Source of the DNA: Magnetococcales bacterium
GTDB taxonomy: Bacteria; Pseudomonadota; Magnetococcia; Magnetococcales; JADFZT01
Assembly: GCA_015232395.1 (NCBI GenBank)
Contig: JADFZT010000045.1
Coordinates: 1-39,112 of the forward strand
Direction: 5' to 3'
DNA length: 39,112 bases
The notes beneath the pieces were generated by a model. That model was not told the origin of the DNA and ran no database searches. It was given only the letters and a program-made list of their open reading frames with translations. Of the stretch, positions 1 through 8,872 are shown piece by piece. Position 1 is the first letter of the stretch. Every line of letters starts with the position of its first letter. Both the position numbers and the translations under genes were made by a program.

Positions 1-87
1 GAAGCAGTCAGCCAAGCCCAGATCCAGATGTTGGATGACAAGCTCAATACCCTGCGGGAAAAACTACAGCACTCCCGGCGGCGGTAA
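1..87 (+). CDS. C-terminal end of an upstream phage gene (partial)
   Basis: Frame 1 is open from the window edge to a TAA at 85-87. It encodes 28 residues ending LNTLREKLQHSRRR, a charged helical tail that could be the end of a coiled-coil phage protein. It overlaps the earliest possible start of the tail-tube gene that follows. With so little sequence no function can be given, and it may simply be an open frame. Confidence 0.3.
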   Translation, partial: EAVSQAQIQMLDDKLNTLREKLQHSRRR

Positions 88-664
88 CGCCGATACCGTG
101 AGCCTCATCACCGATGTGCAACTGGTGATCACCGCCCACGGCTTCGACGCCAAGGCGCTGGCCATGGCCACCTTTGGGGAATCCGGCGCCATCACCGGCG
201 CATCGGTCACCGATGAATCCCATACCGCCTATCTCGGCGGGTATCTCCGGGCGGTTGAAGGAGTAAGCCTCACCGCCGTCTCCATCACCCAGGGCGTCAC
301 CCCCCTGGTGGAAGGGACCGACTTCGAGATCAAAGGCGGCGGCGTGCGTATTCTGCCGGGAGCGACCAACGTAACCGACGGCGACACCGTGCTCATGAGC
401 TACACCCACGCCAATTCCACCACCGTGGAGGCGATCCTGAACGCCGGCAAGGAGTATCGATTCGCCTTCGACGGCTTCAACCAGGCCAACGACAACACCC
501 CGGTGGTGCTCGATGTCTGGCGGGCGAAAAATACTCCGTCCTCCATTGGTCTCGTCACCGACGACTTCGGCAACATCGAGTTCACCTTTGATGTGCTGAA
601 AGATGACTCCAAAACCGGGGCCAACATTTCCAAGTTCTTCAAGCTGAACCAGGTGGAGGCGTAG
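35..664 (+). CDS. Putative phage major tail (tube) protein
   Basis: Up to 209 residues, rich in Gly, Thr, Asp and Val with alternating beta-type segments, which suits a tail-tube subunit. The assignment rests mainly on position: it is followed at once by a tail assembly chaperone with a frameshift extension and then a tape measure protein, the standard siphophage order. The start is uncertain. ATG at 35 lies inside the end of the preceding open frame and has no clear Shine-Dalgarno sequence, whereas GTG at 98 (starting VSLITDVQL) follows the preceding stop and gives 188 residues. Only the position supports the function, since I recognise no diagnostic motif. Confidence 0.6.
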   Translation: MTSSIPCGKNYSTPGGGNADTVSLITDVQLVITAHGFDAKALAMATFGESGAITGASVTDESHTAYLGGYLRAVEGVSLTAVSITQGVTPLVEGTDFEIKGGGVRILPGATNVTDGDTVLMSYTHANSTTVEAILNAGKEYRFAFDGFNQANDNTPVVLDVWRAKNTPSSIGLVTDDFGNIEFTFDVLKDDSKTGANISKFFKLNQVEA

Positions 665-667
665 ATC

Positions 668-1051
668 ATGTCCATGCTGATCGCCAAAGAAGTCAACGGC
701 ATCAACTATCACGTCCAGCGCATGACGGTCCGGGAGATTTACGATCTTTTTGATCAGGCCGTTCGGAAGCCGGATGACGATGCCTCAGTCGAGCCAGAGT
801 CCCCGGATTGGATCGGCAATACCCTGTTTGAGGAGGTGACCATCCGGGACATTCTCACCTTCACCGACCTCGTCCGTGAGCAACTCATGGAGATGTATCC
901 GGTTGATGTGGAGGGGATCATCGCCGAGGTGAAAAAGGAAAACCCCCATTTTTTCGCCGCGTGCGGTCGCCTGGAGAAAGCCGGGAAGCAGTTGGATCGG
1001 GTGCTGATCGAATCCGCTTCAAACGCTTCCGGTCCGCCATCTTTACCTTGA
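668..1051 (+). CDS. Phage tail assembly chaperone (G-type product)
   Basis: 127 residues, acidic and mostly helical, three bases after the tail-tube gene and just before the tape measure gene. This is where siphophages encode the chaperone that coats the tape measure protein during tail polymerisation. A second open frame in the -1 register runs past this stop to 1146, and its end resembles the T part of G/GT chaperones. The terminal residues of the zero frame (ASGPPSLP) look non-conserved, as expected if much of the functional product continues in the other frame. The function comes from synteny and the overlapping-frame architecture, not from a sequence motif. Confidence 0.65.
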   Translation: MSMLIAKEVNGINYHVQRMTVREIYDLFDQAVRKPDDDASVEPESPDWIGNTLFEEVTIRDILTFTDLVREQLMEMYPVDVEGIIAEVKKENPHFFAACGRLEKAGKQLDRVLIESASNASGPPSLP

Positions 1052-1146
1052 CCCGTCTCGGTCATTCCGGCGTCTGGGATTACCCCTGGGGGGTGTTCCT
1101 GGACGCTCTGGAATTCGAACACGATCTCGCCAAGGAAACCGACTGA
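961..1146 (+). CDS. Tail assembly chaperone -1 frame extension (GT-type product)
   Basis: This is open in the -1 frame relative to the chaperone gene and ends three bases before the tape measure ATG. The part beyond the zero-frame stop (about residues 30-61, including HSGVWDYPWGVFLDALEF) looks like real protein, with a DYPW motif and a hydrophobic segment. The GTG at 961 is only where the frame becomes open and is probably not a real start. Expression is expected by -1 slippage from the upstream gene. A possible site is T TCA AAC at 1018-1024, where the A-site AAC codon can re-pair as AAA. It is not a canonical X XXY YYZ heptamer, so the exact site is a guess. Confidence 0.55.
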   Translation: MRSPGESREAVGSGADRIRFKRFRSAIFTLTRLGHSGVWDYPWGVFLDALEFEHDLAKETD

Positions 1147-1149
1147 ACC

Positions 1150-4100
1150 ATGGCCAGCACCCAGGCAGCGTTGGAATTCGTCATTCGCGCCAATGACGAC
1201 GAGTTGCGCTCCAGCATCACCCGTATGGAGTCCGACTTCCGGCGCGGCGTCCAGGGCATGGCCAGCGCTGCCCAGACCCAAGCCAGAAAAATCACCCAGG
1301 CGCTTTCCGACATCCAGGGATTCCGGGATCTGAAAAAGCAAATTCAGGAGACCGAAACCCAGTGGCGGGACGCCACCCGGGAGGTAGCCCGGCTTGCTCG
1401 TGGCATGCGCGAGACCGAAACCCCCACCCGCCAGATGACCCGTGAGTTCGAACGGGCCAAACGGCAGGCCAAGGGGCTCAAGGATCAGCTGGAGAGTCAG
1501 CGGGAATCCCTGCACCGGATGCGGGGCTCCCTGCGCGAGGTGGGCGTTGATACTGCTCGCCTTGGAGAGAGCCAAGATCGCCTCCAGCGGGAGATGCGCG
1601 AGGCCACCCGTGAGGTACAGGAACAGACCCGGGTGGCCCGGGCTTTTTCCACCATCGGCGTGCGATCCATGCGCGACGTGGAAAATGAGGTTCAGCGTTT
1701 GGAAGCTGCCTACCGGGAGCTTTCCCGCTCTGGGCGAGTCTCCGCCACCGATCTCAACCGGGCCCATCAGCAGATGCAGCGCCGGGTCCGTGACCTGCGC
1801 GGGGAAATGACTGGGCTCAACCGCTCCATGGGCGGCCTTGGTTCCACGGTCAAGGGGCTGGTGGCCGCCTATGTCGGGTTCGAGTCCATTCGCGCCGCCT
1901 CCGGCTTCATCAAGGATTCTATCCTCACCTACGCCAATTTCGATGATGTGATGCGGCAGGTGGGGGCCACATCCGGGGCCACCAAGGAAGAGCTTTCTGG
2001 ATTGACGGAGTTGGCCAAGGAGATGGGGGCATCGACCCGCTTTTCCGCCACCCAGGCGGCAGAGGGGTTGAAGTCCATGTCTCTGGCCGGGTTGTCGGCC
2101 AGTCAGCAAATGGCGGCCTTGCCCAAGGTGTTGGAACTGGCGGCCGCCGGATCGGTGGATCTGGAGACCGCCGCCGGTATCGCCACCACGGCGCTCGCCC
2201 AGTTTGGATTGGAGGCGTCGGATCTCTCCGAGGTCAACAACATCCTGGTCACCGCCTTCACCAATTCCGCCACCAACATTCAGGATTTGGGATTGGCCAT
2301 GCAGTATGCCGGTCCCGTGGCCAAAGCGGCCGGGGCCAATTTCAAGGAGACCGCTACCGTCCTGGCGCTCCTCGCCAAAAATGGTTTCTCGGGAGAAAAG
2401 GCCGGCACGGCTCTCCGGGCCGCCTATGCCCGCCTATTGAATCCAGTAACCAAGGCCAAGGAGGCTATCGCTCGCTTGGGCCTGAAAACCCGGGCCGCCT
2501 CCGGGCAGTTGCTGCCCATGACCCAGATCCTGCGCAACCTGAAATCGGTGGGAGCAGACGCCGCCGACATGATCCGGATCTTCGGGGTGGAGGCCGCGCC
2601 GGCGCTGACTTCTGCCGTAGGCATGAGTTCGACTGCCTTCGAGGAACTGGTCGCCAAATTTCAGGACATGGGCAACGTCGCCGGAGATGTGGCCCAACAG
2701 ATGGAAGCCGGTATGGGCGGTTCTCTCCGCTCCCTGGAGGCGGCCTGGGAAGGGGTCAAGATCTCTGTCGGCGAGGCCATCGATCAGCAGGGTTCTTTGA
2801 AACTGGACGAATTGGTCCAGGCCATCAACGAGAATAAGGACGCCATCGTCGAGTTGGCCCTGGCCGGGGTGGATCTGGCCGCCATGCTCGCCAAGGTGGC
2901 CCTGGAGGTCGGGCAGTTTCTTCTGGAATGGAAGGACGTGATCGCCGTCCTGGGCACTGTAGCCCTGACCGTGAAGGCGGTCACCACCGCCACCAAGGTG
3001 CTCACCGCCATCCGCACCGCCCAATGGTTTCTCACTGCTACCACGGCGGCCACCACCTTCACGGTGGCGGTGGGCGCGCAGGGATTGGCCGGGGCGTTGG
3101 TCCTGGCCCGAACCCGGCTTTTGGCTCTTGCCTCTGTCAACATGGCCTCCTTCTTTTTCTCCGGCGCCACTGGCATTCGAGGCATGGCCTTGGCGTTGGG
3201 AAAATTCGGGCTGGTGGGCGCTGCGGCCGCAGCAGTCGGGTCGCTCGGATATCTCGCCTACCAATGGTGGCAGACCAAAAAAGCCGAAGACGCCGCCGCC
3301 GAATCCACCAAACTGGCTGCCGATACCCAGGGACGGTTGGCCGCCAGATTGAAGGAAATCTCCACTCAACTCGGGATCTCCATCCCGGATATGGCGACTT
3401 TCAATCGCTTGCAGAAAGAAGGCGTCATCATCGCCGACGAAGCCGCCGGGGGTTGGCGCTTGGCCGCCAAGGCGGTCACCGATGGGCTGCGACAGCAAAG
3501 GCAGGACGCCCAACAGACCGCGCAGCAGCTCCAGGACCTGACCCGGCAGCGGGAATCCGCTGAGAGAAATCTTGTCACCCTGGAGCAACAATTGGCGGAG
3601 GAGAAAAAGCGCCTGGCCAGGGAGGTGTTGACCGAAAAGATCCGCGCCGCCGAGCAATCGGTTCAGGCCACCGAGCGTGCCGTCCAGCAGAGCCTGGAGG
3701 CGGAAAAGCGCCTAGCCGCCGAAATCCAGTCCCTGGAGGAGAAAAAGCGTTCTGCGCGCATGTCCACCGAGGACAAGGTCCGGGCGCTCTTGGAACGCAA
3801 CATGTCCGACCGGGAGAAGGAGGCCTCCCGTGCGGCGGCCGCCCTGCAAAAACTGGAAGAGGCCCGCAAGATCCTCTCCCAGGAGAACCTCTCCGAGAAG
3901 GACGCCAAATGGGCCGAAACCCTGGCCCGAGGAGCCCAGGACGCCTATTCAAATTTGACCGATACCAGCGTAGCGCTGCGAGGGGTGCAGGATGCCGGAG
4001 ACGTTCTCGAATCGCTCTACCAACGTCAGGAGCAATCTGCCCGCGAGGCGCTCTCCGCCCAACAGCAGGGTACCGCTTCTCTCACCCAGCAATTGGAACA

Positions 4101-4698
4101 GGCCAAGGCCACCGTGGCTGGCCTCAAGGCGGAGATGGACGCCATCCCGGAAACGAGCAAAAAAACGGTGGAGCTTCAGGCCCAGGTGGATCAGGCCCGT
4201 TCGGCTTTGGCCGAAATCGAAAACCAGATGGACGCCATCCGGGACAAGACCGTCACCGTGACGGTGCGCACGGTGGAGGCCAAGGCTGCTGGCGGCATGG
4301 TGGGCTTGGCCCGAGGCGGAAGGCTGCCCGGTTATGGCGGCGGCGACCGCATACCGGCCCTGCTTGAAGCCGGGGAGATCGTCATCCGCAAGGAGCGCTC
4401 CCGGGTGTTCCGGGATCTACTCTTGGCCATCAACTCCGCGCCCATGGATACGGTGCGCCGGCTCCTGCCGCAACTGCCGGGGTTCCAGAACGGCGGCATC
4501 GTCAACCACATCGCCATTCCACCGCTGCCGAGGCTGGCCCTGGCCGGCGGCGGGCAGGTCGCCAATCCCCCGGTGGAAGGCGTGGTACGGCTGGATCTAT
4601 CCATGAACGGACGGCCCGCCGCATCCATCACCAGTCCTCGGCAGCAGGTGCGGCAGCTGGTGGATGCTTTGAAAGAGCTTCAGCGCGGAACGTTCTGA
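1150..4698 (+). CDS. Phage tail tape measure protein, TP901 family
   Basis: 1182 residues, the longest gene of the module, as expected for a tape measure protein that sets tail length and passes through the tube during DNA ejection. The first 220 residues are heptad-rich coiled coil with many R, E, Q and K. Residues about 258-450 form the TP901 core, recognisable from the GATSGATKEEL, STRFSATQAAEGLKSM and NGFSGEKAGTALRAAY segments. Hydrophobic stretches at about 595-640 and 685-705 (GLVGAAAAAVGSLGYLAY) could be membrane-active during ejection. A second long coiled coil spans about 760-1060. The C-terminus is Gly-rich (GGGDRIPALLEAGEIVI), a common tape-measure ending. Three bases separate it from the chaperone extension. 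Confidence 0.93.
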   Translation: MASTQAALEFVIRANDDELRSSITRMESDFRRGVQGMASAAQTQARKITQALSDIQGFRDLKKQIQETETQWRDATREVARLARGMRETETPTRQMTREFERAKRQAKGLKDQLESQRESLHRMRGSLREVGVDTARLGESQDRLQREMREATREVQEQTRVARAFSTIGVRSMRDVENEVQRLEAAYRELSRSGRVSATDLNRAHQQMQRRVRDLRGEMTGLNRSMGGLGSTVKGLVAAYVGFESIRAASGFIKDSILTYANFDDVMRQVGATSGATKEELSGLTELAKEMGASTRFSATQAAEGLKSMSLAGLSASQQMAALPKVLELAAAGSVDLETAAGIATTALAQFGLEASDLSEVNNILVTAFTNSATNIQDLGLAMQYAGPVAKAAGANFKETATVLALLAKNGFSGEKAGTALRAAYARLLNPVTKAKEAIARLGLKTRAASGQLLPMTQILRNLKSVGADAADMIRIFGVEAAPALTSAVGMSSTAFEELVAKFQDMGNVAGDVAQQMEAGMGGSLRSLEAAWEGVKISVGEAIDQQGSLKLDELVQAINENKDAIVELALAGVDLAAMLAKVALEVGQFLLEWKDVIAVLGTVALTVKAVTTATKVLTAIRTAQWFLTATTAATTFTVAVGAQGLAGALVLARTRLLALASVNMASFFFSGATGIRGMALALGKFGLVGAAAAAVGSLGYLAYQWWQTKKAEDAAAESTKLAADTQGRLAARLKEISTQLGISIPDMATFNRLQKEGVIIADEAAGGWRLAAKAVTDGLRQQRQDAQQTAQQLQDLTRQRESAERNLVTLEQQLAEEKKRLAREVLTEKIRAAEQSVQATERAVQQSLEAEKRLAAEIQSLEEKKRSARMSTEDKVRALLERNMSDREKEASRAAAALQKLEEARKILSQENLSEKDAKWAETLARGAQDAYSNLTDTSVALRGVQDAGDVLESLYQRQEQSAREALSAQQQGTASLTQQLEQAKATVAGLKAEMDAIPETSKKTVELQAQVDQARSALAEIENQMDAIRDKTVTVTVRTVEAKAAGGMVGLARGGRLPGYGGGDRIPALLEAGEIVIRKERSRVFRDLLLAINSAPMDTVRRLLPQLPGFQNGGIVNHIAIPPLPRLALAGGGQVANPPVEGVVRLDLSMNGRPAASITSPRQQVRQLVDALKELQRGTF

Positions 4699-4761
4699 TC
4701 ATCCCATGAAGACGAATTCCATGGCCGCCTTGAGCGGCTTTTTTAATGCCCGGAGCCCGCC

Positions 4762-5130
4762 ATGAAGAAACTCGGAGATTTGGTTCTGCCGGACTCCATC
4801 CAGTGGACTGATCGCCATGACTGGTCCCCGGTGGCCATGGAGACGGCCCGAGCACTGGGGGGAACGCCCGTGGTCTGGTCCCAGCCATTTTCCGGTGGCC
4901 AGCCCATCACCCTGGAGGCAACGGAAGATGTGACCTGGCTGGACCGGGCGACGGTGGACGCCATCCGCGCCATGGCCGCCCAGGCCGGGGCCTCTTTCAT
5001 CCTGATCTGGGAAGCTGAAATCTACACCGTCATGTTTCGCCACGACGACCCGCCAGCGGTCTCATTCCAACCGCTTTGGCCGCACTACGACCTTTTTACC
5101 GGAACCCTGAAACTGATGACCGTCTTATAA
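4762..5130 (+). CDS. Putative tail-tip protein, unknown function
   Basis: 122 residues, not recognised. It lies between the tape measure gene and a series of tail-tip genes, so a role in the distal tail is likely from position. The sequence has conserved-looking aromatic segments (DSIQWTDRHDWSPV, EDVTWLDRATVDAIRAMA, AEIYTVMFRHDDPPAV). It shows no signal peptide or membrane segment. It starts at ATG and ends 13 bases before the next gene, in the same transcription unit. Confidence 0.6.
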   Translation: MKKLGDLVLPDSIQWTDRHDWSPVAMETARALGGTPVVWSQPFSGGQPITLEATEDVTWLDRATVDAIRAMAAQAGASFILIWEAEIYTVMFRHDDPPAVSFQPLWPHYDLFTGTLKLMTVL

Positions 5131-5143
5131 CGGAGGACGCCCG

Positions 5144-6178
5144 ATGCCTGTTCAAGCCTCAGAGTTGAAGTTCTACAAAGCCGCCACCGTCGGCGATACC
5201 AGCAGCAACGGCGGCCGCATGTCCGCCAACGAGATCGCCGATGGGGTCAAAAACAACGTCTGGCCCGATGTGCCCCAGGGGGAGCGTTTGGCCGGCTCCA
5301 CCAAATACCGCAAGGTGTTTTTCAAGGTGGCCAATGATGACGACACCAAACTGATCAACCCGCGTTTGTTTGTGGAAACGCCGACCCCGGGCGACGACCG
5401 GGTGTTGATTTTCCCGGGCACCCAGACCGATACCCAGGGGGATCTCACCGGAACCGTGCGCCAATACGGTGGTGGCTGGTTGGATGTGGACGTCTCCATC
5501 GGGGCCACCAGTATCGATGTCAACGTCGAGGCGGCTGCTGATGCAGTCTTCCAAAACGGCGACCTCGTCCGCATCTCCGACAAGGACGGGGTGGATGACG
5601 CTTCCGGCAACGTCGAGTTTGTCCGCCTGGATGCCACCACCGGCGTCACCTGGAACGGCGACAAGGCGACCCTCACGTTTGAGTCCGGCCAGTCCCTGCA
5701 GAGCGGCTATACCGCCGCCGGAACCCGAGTCTCCTCGGTGATCGAACCGGCGGACGTGGAAAGTTGGTGGGACAACTGGTCCGGTTCCACCGTGGCCGGG
5801 ACCTATGACGGCAATGCTCCGACCACGCCGCCCGCCACCAACGTGCCCGTCACCGACTCCATCGGCTCCATCGAGCAGACATGGACCATCACCTTTTCCG
5901 ACGCCAATAATTTTACTTGTGTCGGCGATACCGTTGGGTCTGTGGGTGGCTCATCTATCGTCAGCGGGGATTTCGCACCCAACAATGCGGATTTCGACAA
6001 GCCCTATTTTACGCTCCCCTCCATTGGCTGGGGTGGAACCTGGGCTTCGGGAGAGACCATTACCTTCCGCACCCATCCCGCCGCTGTGCCGGTCTGGTGG
6101 AAGCGCATCGTGCCCGCCGGAGCCAACAGCCTGTCGGCGGATAAAGTCGTCGTGGCCATCACCGGTGAATCCGCCTGA
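5144..6178 (+). CDS. Putative tail structural protein, unknown function
   Basis: 344 residues with high Asp, Gly, Thr and Val and few charged helices, suggesting an all-beta structural protein. A good Shine-Dalgarno sequence (GGAGGA) lies about 10 bases before the ATG. Its stop overlaps the next start (TGATG at 6176-6180), so the two genes are probably translationally coupled. No enzymatic motif is visible. The C-terminal segment (FRTHPAAVPVWWKRIVPAGA) holds the most distinctive residues. The tail assignment is from context. Confidence 0.6.
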   Translation: MPVQASELKFYKAATVGDTSSNGGRMSANEIADGVKNNVWPDVPQGERLAGSTKYRKVFFKVANDDDTKLINPRLFVETPTPGDDRVLIFPGTQTDTQGDLTGTVRQYGGGWLDVDVSIGATSIDVNVEAAADAVFQNGDLVRISDKDGVDDASGNVEFVRLDATTGVTWNGDKATLTFESGQSLQSGYTAAGTRVSSVIEPADVESWWDNWSGSTVAGTYDGNAPTTPPATNVPVTDSIGSIEQTWTITFSDANNFTCVGDTVGSVGGSSIVSGDFAPNNADFDKPYFTLPSIGWGGTWASGETITFRTHPAAVPVWWKRIVPAGANSLSADKVVVAITGESA

Positions 6179-7131
6179 TGAGCGAGATTTCCACCTCGCT
6201 CACCATCCAATTCAACGCCAGGGAGATCGACGAGCCCTTTGAACTGGTGGTGGACGATGACGACCAGAGCGGTTCCGCCCCGGTGCAAGTGGCCTACAGC
6301 CAGTTAACCTCCACCGTCTGCGGTTGGGGGCGGATCTGCTACGGCATGACCGAGATCACCCCCTTGTCAGTGGTGGAACCGGGGAAAAAACGCATCAAGC
6401 TCTACTGCTCCGAGCGGGTGGCCGGCACGGCCCGCCTCATGGTGGACGGCGGAACCGTCACCCTGGTGGGCCGCCGTTCCGAAGAGGTGATCGAAACCCT
6501 CACCTTCACTCGGGAGAACCGCAAGCGGCTGCGCTATTTCCATGACAGCCCCGACGTGGAGGTGATCGAACAGACCACCTTCCGGGATCTGGCCGGCAAC
6601 ACGGTGGATGCGCCCCGGTATGACCAGTCCCTGGGAGAGTTCTACGCGCCCCAGGGAGTAATCGGCGCGCTGGTGGTCCGTTTTGATTCTGGATACTCCC
6701 TGTTCGAGGTCACCTACGACAGTGGTCAATCCGTGGCCTCCGCCGCCCAGTTTGCCGAAATGCAGAGCGCTTGGCAGTCCGGCAACGTGGAGACTGCTGA
6801 AATCCCACCGGTCAGGGTTATCGCGCTTTCCGACTGGCATGCCGCCCAGGGGTCCTTTGAAAGAAAATTCTGGCCATCCGGAGCGCCGAGCATCTCGTTT
6901 CGGTCCAGTTCCTCTTCCAGAGACGATCAGTCCGAGGAGGAGGAAGAGGAAGCCGTGGAGGGTTTCTACCAGGAGGTTCCCGGCACCCGCCAGACCGTCG
7001 AGGAGCGGATCTACCATCCCGAGGATCCGGAGCAGTTCATCGACGTGGAAAAGACCATTTATCTGGAGGCCCGGGATTCCACCACCGGGCGGGTTTTCAA
7101 GCTCAGGCTCCTGAACAATGCCTCCGTTTGA
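6178..7131 (+). CDS. Putative tail protein with acidic linker
   Basis: 317 residues. The N-terminal 200 residues look like mixed beta structure. Residues about 240-262 form a low-complexity linker of serines followed by glutamates (SSSSSRDDQSEEEEEE). A C-terminal segment of about 50 residues carries several E and R and ends KLRLLNNASV. The start overlaps the stop of the preceding gene and the end overlaps the next ATG at 7118, so it belongs to the same operon. I do not recognise the family. Baseplate or tail tip is inferred from position only. Confidence 0.55.
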   Translation: MSEISTSLTIQFNAREIDEPFELVVDDDDQSGSAPVQVAYSQLTSTVCGWGRICYGMTEITPLSVVEPGKKRIKLYCSERVAGTARLMVDGGTVTLVGRRSEEVIETLTFTRENRKRLRYFHDSPDVEVIEQTTFRDLAGNTVDAPRYDQSLGEFYAPQGVIGALVVRFDSGYSLFEVTYDSGQSVASAAQFAEMQSAWQSGNVETAEIPPVRVIALSDWHAAQGSFERKFWPSGAPSISFRSSSSSRDDQSEEEEEEAVEGFYQEVPGTRQTVEERIYHPEDPEQFIDVEKTIYLEARDSTTGRVFKLRLLNNASV

Positions 7132-7522
7132 TATCGGGCCGTTCGACGCCATTACCGGTTTTCAGCTTCGGCCCACCATCCGGGGCTCCATCGAGATCGA
7201 GGGGTGGCAGCACAAGACTTATCAGTGGTGCTACGCCTTGTTCGTCACCGACAGCCCTATTGAGTGGAACGGGCGGCGGGTGCGGGTGAAAGGGTTGGTT
7301 TCTGGCGTTCAGCAGGAAGTGACCGCCCAGATTGGTGCCATGAGCGCCGGTTTGTCCGGTCTGCCGCCGCCCAGGTATTTCTTTTCGATTCAGGTGCTCA
7401 GCCAATACCCAAAACCGGGGGGTGGCGATGTGCCGACCCCTGGCACCTACCACGATTCGCCATGCCGTCAATTTTTTCCTTGGGCGGATGGTGAGGAAGC
7501 CGTGGCCACCCTGTTGGATTGA
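7118..7522 (+). CDS. Small putative tail protein
   Basis: 134 residues beginning MPPFDIGPFDAITGFQLRP. It overlaps the preceding gene by 14 bases and ends 9 bases before the beta-propeller gene. It has no recognised domain. The C-terminal region is rich in Pro and Gly (QYPKPGGGDVPTPGT) and ends with CRQFFPWADGEEAVATLLD. Its position and tight overlap make it part of the tail-tip operon. No specific role can be supported. Confidence 0.55.
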   Translation: MPPFDIGPFDAITGFQLRPTIRGSIEIEGWQHKTYQWCYALFVTDSPIEWNGRRVRVKGLVSGVQQEVTAQIGAMSAGLSGLPPPRYFFSIQVLSQYPKPGGGDVPTPGTYHDSPCRQFFPWADGEEAVATLLD

Positions 7523-7531
7523 AGGCATGTC

Positions 7532-8434
7532 ATGACACTTATCAAAGAACCGTTCTGCCTGGATCCGGAGACCATCGGCGCGTTCGCGGTCAATACCCCG
7601 TTTCTGATTGAGCACGAAGGCGTGGTGAAAATGCTCTTCATCGCCTCACTCAATGGCGATGACCACGAACGCAATTACGATCTCTGGCTCATGCCGAGCA
7701 AGAATGCCCAGCCCAGAAAGGTCTTGAGCTTCCATGACTGCGTCCACAACCCATGGGTGGTGCGGGAGAACGGCTTTTACAGACTCTACATCACGGTAAT
7801 GGAGAATGCCTACGACCCGGCGCGGTACCGCAGCAGCATCCGCACGTTCACATCCACCGATCTGGTCAACTGGCGGCACGAGTCGGAGGTGATCGCCGGC
7901 AACGATACATTCCCCGAGGTGGAGGGGGTATCGGTAATCAAAGGCGAGGATGGCCGCTATGTGGGCTATTTCACCGTGGCCGCTGCTGGAGACAAAGGCC
8001 ATCCGCGATTCTCCGAGAACTATACCGTCTTTTACGCTTACTCCGATGACGGCATCCGCTTCGGCGAATGGCACTGGCCCGAAGGGATGGACCCAGTTCC
8101 CAATGAGTCGGACCGTGGACTCTACAAACCCAATATCTACCGTGTCGGCCCATCGGACTACGCATGTTTCGTCTCGGTGGTTCCCTGGCTGCACCGGTTT
8201 CACCTGATGGTCTACCGCAGCCGGGATCTAAAATCCTGGGAAAAACTCGGTCCGTGGTTGCCGCCCAATCCGGAGCCGGGAACCACCCATGCGCTGAAGG
8301 CAACGCTGTTCCGGGGCCATCTCACCTATGCGCTCCGGGACCAGCGGTTCCGAACCTGGATCCGCACCGTGCCGGTAAATCTCACTGCTCTCTGCCCTGA
8401 CTGGAAGCGGTATCACACGCCGTTTCGTCTCTGA
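7532..8434 (+). CDS. Five-bladed beta-propeller protein resembling glycosidases (GH43/GH32-like fold)
   Basis: 300 residues. Repeated units of the type seen in GH43/GH32-clan propellers are visible: NTPFLIEHEGVVKMLFIA, HNPWVVRENGFYRLYIT, RTFTSTDLVNWRHESEVI, VFYAYSDDGIRFGEWHWP and MVYRSRDLKSWEKLGPWL. The 'S.DL..W' signature that ends blades in this superfamily occurs several times. Candidate catalytic acids cannot be assigned from sequence alone. It sits inside the tail-tip operon, 9 bases after one tail gene and 27 before the next. This suggests a receptor-binding or surface-glycan-processing tail component, though it could be a cargo (moron) gene. There is no signal peptide, consistent with a virion protein. 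Confidence 0.6.
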   Translation: MTLIKEPFCLDPETIGAFAVNTPFLIEHEGVVKMLFIASLNGDDHERNYDLWLMPSKNAQPRKVLSFHDCVHNPWVVRENGFYRLYITVMENAYDPARYRSSIRTFTSTDLVNWRHESEVIAGNDTFPEVEGVSVIKGEDGRYVGYFTVAAAGDKGHPRFSENYTVFYAYSDDGIRFGEWHWPEGMDPVPNESDRGLYKPNIYRVGPSDYACFVSVVPWLHRFHLMVYRSRDLKSWEKLGPWLPPNPEPGTTHALKATLFRGHLTYALRDQRFRTWIRTVPVNLTALCPDWKRYHTPFRL

Positions 8435-8461
8435 TCTCGATCTTTTTGAGGAATTTGCGCC

Positions 8462-8851
8462 ATGGCTTTGCACTTTAACGATACCCTGCGGAATATCATT
8501 CTCAACAACATGCGCAGCTATATTGATGGATACTGCTACGTTTACAGCGGAACCCGACCGATCGGGCCGGATTACCCTCTGGCCGATGGCGTGCTTCTGG
8601 TCCAGTTCAATATTTCCTTCAATGGCGCCTCCGGCGGCAAGATCACCCTCTACAACGCTCCCATCGCCAGTGAGGTGGTGGCCACCGGCACCGCCACTTG
8701 GTTTCGGCTGATAGACGGCAGCTACAAAATGGATGGCGACATCTCCATTGAGGGTGGCGGCGGAGACGCCATTTTGGATAATGTCAACCTCACCGACGGG
8801 GAGATGGTCACCCTGAAGAAAATGGATTTCTCCGTGCCCAATCCCGCCTGA
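8462..8851 (+). CDS. Small tail-associated protein, unknown function
   Basis: 129 residues starting MALHFNDTLRNIILNNMRSYID, with AGGAA about 10 bases before the ATG. The middle is beta-type and Gly-rich (FNISFNGASGGKITLYNAP), with GDISIEGGGGDAIL near the C-terminus, which could be a short beta-helix or a jelly-roll element. It lies directly before the Trp-repeat protein, in the same orientation. I do not recognise the family. Confidence 0.5.
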   Translation: MALHFNDTLRNIILNNMRSYIDGYCYVYSGTRPIGPDYPLADGVLLVQFNISFNGASGGKITLYNAPIASEVVATGTATWFRLIDGSYKMDGDISIEGGGGDAILDNVNLTDGEMVTLKKMDFSVPNPA

Positions 8852-8872
8852 TTTTTCCAAAGGCGCTGATCG

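Noticed and set aside
44-712. Long minus-strand open frames across the phage module (also at 754-2109, 2434-3657 and 9378-10802)
   Set aside because: They are antisense to well-supported + strand tail genes in GC-rich DNA and have His/Gly/Gln-rich compositions typical of shadow frames.
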